NCBI GenBank assembly: GCA_000727475.1
Contig: KL647326.1
Coordinates: 589,019-653,018, forward strand
DNA from: Sarcocystis neurona
Lineage: Eukaryota; Apicomplexa; Conoidasida; Eucoccidiorida; Sarcocystidae
Direction: 5' to 3'
Length of the DNA stretch: 64,000 nt
Position 1 is the first letter of the stretch. Each line of letters opens with the position of its first letter. The notes under the pieces are model-generated. The model was not told the origin of the DNA, did no database searches, and worked only from the letters and a program-made list of their open reading frames with translations. Made by a program: the position numbers and the translations under genes. Of this stretch, positions 61,492-64,000 are shown one piece after another.

Positions 61492-63462
61492 CGCTGTTGA
61501 TGCTGCTGCTGTTGCTGTTGCTGCTGCTGGTGTTGCTGCTGTTGCTGCTGTTGTTGTCGCAGGGATGTTGTGAGTTACTGGCTTTTCCGCCGTTGTTTCT
61601 CGTCAGTTGTTCGCCTCTGCCACGGCATTGGCAGCTGCTGCGGCGGTACGTTTCCTTTCTCATTTCTTCTTCTGCTTCCTTTCTACCCCATCTTCATTTC
61701 GTTTCTCCTCTCCGTCCGCCTTTTTCGCGGTCGTCTTCCCTTCATATATATCTTCGTATACGTACGTGAGCAGCAGCACTATTCTTTCTACAGCGGCAAT
61801 ACATCCATTACGGGAGTTTCTCTCCACCAGCAGTAATATACATATATATATATATACATATATATGCACTATACATGTATGTTTATTTCTATCAGCAGCA
61901 AGCTACGCGTATGTGTACCTCACTCTATTCATCTGATTCCATATATCTAAAAGCATCTGCAGCAGGTTGAGGTCCCCTATACATATATATATATATACAT
62001 ATATATATGCACTTACCAATGCCTGTGTACTCACATGGTTGATTAATATATATATTTATGTTCACGTGATGCACATATGTAGGGAGAGATTAATAGTTAG
62101 ATACAAATAGATAGACAGACGCACAGCGATGTGATCTTCTACATTTGTTAGACGTAGATATAACTTTTGATAGATAAAAAAGACATCAATATATATATAT
62201 ATAGATAGGTAGATGTAGATAGATAGGGAGATAGATAGAAGCCCACACAGATAGATATAGTTCGACATATATATATGCATACGTATAGGTAGATAGCTAT
62301 ATCTGTTAGAAATAGATATATGTTTTGATAGAAAACATATTATACATCAATACATATATATATGTAGGCAGGTAGATACAGATAAATGGATAGATAGAAG
62401 TCCAGATGCATAGATGAAGTCAAGTAGCCAGAGACATATAAATGGATAGTGCTTTCATTGAGTCGTAGGTATGTGTTCGTATAGGTCATAAGTGCATCAA
62501 AATATATACATATATATGTATATATATTTATAGATAGGTAGATGTATGTAGGTAGACACATGTAGATAAATAGGTAACAAGATATATACATAACAATACA
62601 TAGACAGACAAGTATAGATAGACAGCCCTATCTATGAGACGTAGATTTACGTTCTGTTAGATCACGAGGACGTCAACATATATATATGGGTAGATACAGA
62701 CTGGTATATAGATCGCCATCCATATAGATAGATACAGATATACATATATATATATATATTTGTGTATGTGCGGATCTATGTACAGATTGGTAGATGCAAG
62801 TAGACGTAGATAGATACAGGTGGATATAGCTACGGATAGATATAGACTGATATAGATACATATAGATACAGATAGATCCATAGAGAGGAAGATCGATAGA
62901 TAGCTGCTGTGTATAGCAGGAAGAGGCGGATATATACAGAGAGGTGGGCGATTGCAGAGCCAAAAGGAAGTACGTAGAGAGATACAGACAAAGACACAAG
63001 ACATGTATGTAGATGCGTGTGTATGTGTAGGTGTGGCTGCCCAGACAGATACGCATGCGGGTCGAAGCCGTATGGAGCAGCAAGAGACGTGAAGTCACCT
63101 TCGCCCGACCTGCCGCAGAAACAGCAGCACCTGCAGCAACAGCAGCAGATTTCTTTTCTGCCGATAGTTTCCCAGCTGCAGCGTGTCTGCGCATGCGTCT
63201 CTGTCTTTCTCTTCTCTCTTTCTGTGTCTGCCTCTCCTGCTCTACTGGCAGTCCAGCAGCAGCAGTCTGGTCGTCTTCTACGGTGCGCGAAGGAGGGGGG
63301 AACTTCTTATTCGGCTCGTTCGTGAAACGCAAACAGCCACAGAGGCTGCTTCTCGCCTTCCGCTTCACAAACGATCGCAAACGTATCTCTTCAAATACTT
63401 CTGTGTGTACACGCGGGCGCAGACATATATATATATATATATATATCCGCGCATACATATAA
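55082..63462 (+). CDS. Divergent mitochondrial-carrier-like protein, split gene
   Basis: Exons 55082-55198, 57479-57751, 60024-60094, 60458-60524, 61607-61645 and a candidate near 63252-63462 share matching phases across the first five. The start ATG at 55082 (GCAGAAAATGGCGG) has a good context. Joining exons 1 and 2 yields YPLYT|IQSR, which fits the carrier signature P-x-x-x-x-x-x-R at the end of an odd helix. Exon 2 later has PLLAQCATAAVGSL, and exon 3 VHEGLAGLFRGIFPATL matches the EG..GLFRG..P motif of the carrier repeat. Exon 4 has a Y..LYCEEK-like helix end, exon 5 LFASATALAAAAA a new odd helix, and the last candidate VREGGGNFLFGSFVKR a second EG motif. SLC25 proteins exchange metabolites across the mitochondrial inner membrane; MTCH-type relatives sit in the outer membrane and lack strict signatures, as here. 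At least one exon between 61645 and 63252 is missing. Intron 2 contains the N gap. Confidence 0.45.
56570..57060 (+). repeat. Degenerate tandem repeat, about 60-75 bp unit
   Basis: Five to six blocks share ACACATTCATATAATACTGT followed by [TA]GC[AG]TCCACGTACATATATATAT with variable TA length (near 56650, 56790, 56850, 56910, 56960 and 57015). Lies in the first intron of the carrier-like gene. Confidence 0.75.
57479..57751 (+). CDS. Carrier-like gene, second exon
   Basis: Acceptor AATTCTTGCAG|ATTC, phase 0, and strong donor GGGTA|GTAAGT, phase 0. The first half (IQSRSS..FPRLSPRAYLLL) completes the P..T...R signature, a Ser/Asn/Gly linker (SSSNSSSNDGGESSSD) follows from CAG repeats, then the helix PLLAQCATAAVGSLNVFKLI. 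Confidence 0.45.
57838..57885 (+). repeat. Poly-G / GGGGA tract at the gap edge
   Basis: GGGGTGGGGG..., with an uninterrupted run of 14 or more G, then GGGGAGGGGGGGAAGGGAGG. Immediately precedes the unsequenced stretch. Confidence 0.95.
57886..58467. other. Assembly gap (582 N)
   Basis: Unknown bases. The flanks are G-rich on both sides (AAGGGGAAGAGGGG resumes at 58468). Frames that run through it are meaningless. It falls in the second intron of the carrier-like gene, so coding loss is unlikely but an exon cannot be excluded. Confidence 0.99.
60024..60094 (+). CDS. Carrier-like exon with EG..GLFRG motif
   Basis: Acceptor TTCGTGTCAG|GTGTAC and donor GCGCG|GTAAAT. Encodes VYVHEGLAGLFRGIFPATL, then HILA. 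This is the best single match to the mitochondrial carrier repeat; phases agree with exon 2 (0) and the next candidate (2). Confidence 0.6.
60458..60524 (+). CDS. Carrier-like gene, candidate fourth exon
   Basis: Acceptor CTCCTGTGCAG|CCGAG, phase 2, donor CTGCGG|GTCGTT, phase 0. Gives RREAYRCLYCEEKRRRRPAR, plausible as the end of an even helix plus matrix loop. The donor is weak, so the 3' border is uncertain. Confidence 0.35.
60866..61140 (+). repeat. Direct duplication, period 194 bp
   Basis: CGTCAACTAATAAATAGACG followed by GCTGTG recurs at 60866 and 61060. Each copy continues with similar GACGT[CA]T-CTGTCCCC and CGTA[CT]GCAT-GCCC segments. Confidence 0.85.
61319..61560. repeat. (TTGCTGCTGCTG)n trinucleotide array
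   Basis: About 240 bp of GCTGCTGCTGTT with a 9-12 bp higher-order pattern. All three plus frames are open (poly-Cys, poly-Leu, poly-Ala) and the minus strand gives Asn/Ser. Lies directly before the candidate exon at 61607; its CTG/TTG strand contributes a pyrimidine-biased stretch upstream of the acceptor. Confidence 0.95.
61607..61645 (+). CDS. Carrier-like gene, candidate fifth exon
   Basis: A 39-nt exon, LFASATALAAAAA, with acceptor TTTCTCGTCAG|TTGTTC and donor GCGGCG|GTACGT, both phase 0. Resembles the small-residue helix that opens a carrier repeat. Confidence 0.35.
62080..62900. repeat. GATA/TAGATA degenerate array
   Basis: Imperfect AGATAGATAGG, TAGATACAG and GTAGAT repeats with TA runs, the reverse-complement counterpart in style of the CTAT block at 16.0-16.8 kb. 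Confidence 0.8.
63252..63462 (+). CDS. Carrier-like gene, candidate last coding segment
   Basis: After acceptor TCTACTGGCAG|TCCAGC the frame reads VREGGGNFLFGSFVKRKQPQ then LLLAFRFTNDRKR. The EG..LF.G..KR..P pattern suits the end of a carrier repeat. The frame runs into a TA repeat and stops at 63462; a donor before that is possible. The link to 61645 needs at least one more exon. Confidence 0.25.
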
Positions 63463-63604
63463 ATGTTATATATGTATTATATCAATATATATACATATAT
63501 ATTGGCATAATGATGGACCTATACGTGTACACTTGTATCTACCTATCTGCATAAATATATATATATATATGTATATATGTATATGTGTAAATTTCCACAT
63601 ATGC

Positions 63605-63635
<31 letters not shown>

Positions 63636-64000
63636 TATTCGTAGAGGCGGCAGGAGAATTTCTGAATAGTACGAACGCGTGGGGATGGAAGAAGTGCACG
63701 TACACAAGTCCCACGCAAACCATTATCTTCCACTTGCTCATACATAAACACACGTATACATACTTGGAACATAGACAAGTCGATTGCTCCCTATATATAT
63801 ATGTATACATTTGTGTATAGGAGTTCAAGTGTACAGTTGACACACACACATACTTGCAACATGAAGAATTCGGATGCTCTCTCTAATTTTCTCTTTCACT
63901 ACATATACGTATAAATATATATATATATATCTATATATATATATTTACGTACATATATCTATATTTGTATTTCTCTGTGCGTGTATGAAGGTATTTCTAC
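63463..64000. other. TA-rich terminal stretch, no gene
   Basis: TATATA, CTATATCTATAT and ACATATAT runs with a short unique island around 63645-63775. No exon recognised. Confidence 0.6.

Noticed and set aside
61244..61769. Poly-Cys, poly-Leu and poly-Ala frames
   Set aside because: All three frames of one CTG/TTG microsatellite are open, so none is informative.
1..64000. CRISPR arrays, insertion sequences, riboswitches, rRNA genes
   Set aside because: Repeats here are eukaryotic microsatellites and minisatellites without spacer structure; no rRNA core or transposase motif was seen.

Overview
The window looks like nuclear DNA of a coccidian apicomplexan, most probably an Eimeria-type genome. 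Reasons: very dense CAG/CTG tracts that give Gln/Ala/Ser homopolymers in long low-complexity reading frames; long blocks of TA/TG/CA microsatellites; small exons with GT..AG borders separated by multi-kilobase repeat-filled introns; and no bacterial-type operons. The genus is inferred from this sequence style, not proven. There is one assembly gap (57886-58467).

Layout. 1-2577: mostly unique DNA with no supported gene. 2578-24098, minus strand: a PP2C/PPM-family protein phosphatase reconstructed from ten exons of 42-182 nt. Their splice phases all agree and together they carry the expected PP2C motifs in order (MED, FDGHGG, GST, ANVGDSR, DH.P, SRAFGD, ACDG, SKDN). Its introns (up to about 4 kb) hold almost all the microsatellites and polypurine tracts of the first 24 kb. 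24100-26740: CAG-laden DNA. 26750-32401, minus: a 1,883-codon low-complexity open frame with one hydrophobic anchor near its N terminus. A phase-0 donor at its 3' end (27098) is compatible with the first PP2C exon, so both may form one ~30 kb gene for a membrane-anchored PP2C. 32402-42968: CTG/CAG-rich, then unique DNA, including a possibly decayed coding block (39480-41240), with no firm gene. 42969-43643, plus: a complete intronless KDEL receptor (ERD2), the clearest gene of the window. 43644-49700: unique DNA with a cluster of TGCATGC motifs and another decayed-looking frame at 47.6-48.0 kb. 49900-55080: CAG-repeat country, with a perfect 24-bp tandem array at 53.2 kb and a possible small membrane-protein exon at 52.9-53.1 kb. 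55082-63.4 kb, plus: a split gene resembling a divergent mitochondrial carrier (SLC25/MTCH type), whose second intron contains a poly-G run and the sequence gap.

The recognisable genes are housekeeping or signalling genes with no obvious shared pathway: dephosphorylation (PP2C), retrieval of ER-resident proteins (ERD2) and mitochondrial or organellar transport (carrier-like). Most long open frames elsewhere are by-products of simple repeats. The most interesting items are the extreme intron/exon structure of the PP2C gene, the possible fusion of its catalytic domain to a giant anchored repeat-rich region, and the strand-biased polypyrimidine tracts in its introns.
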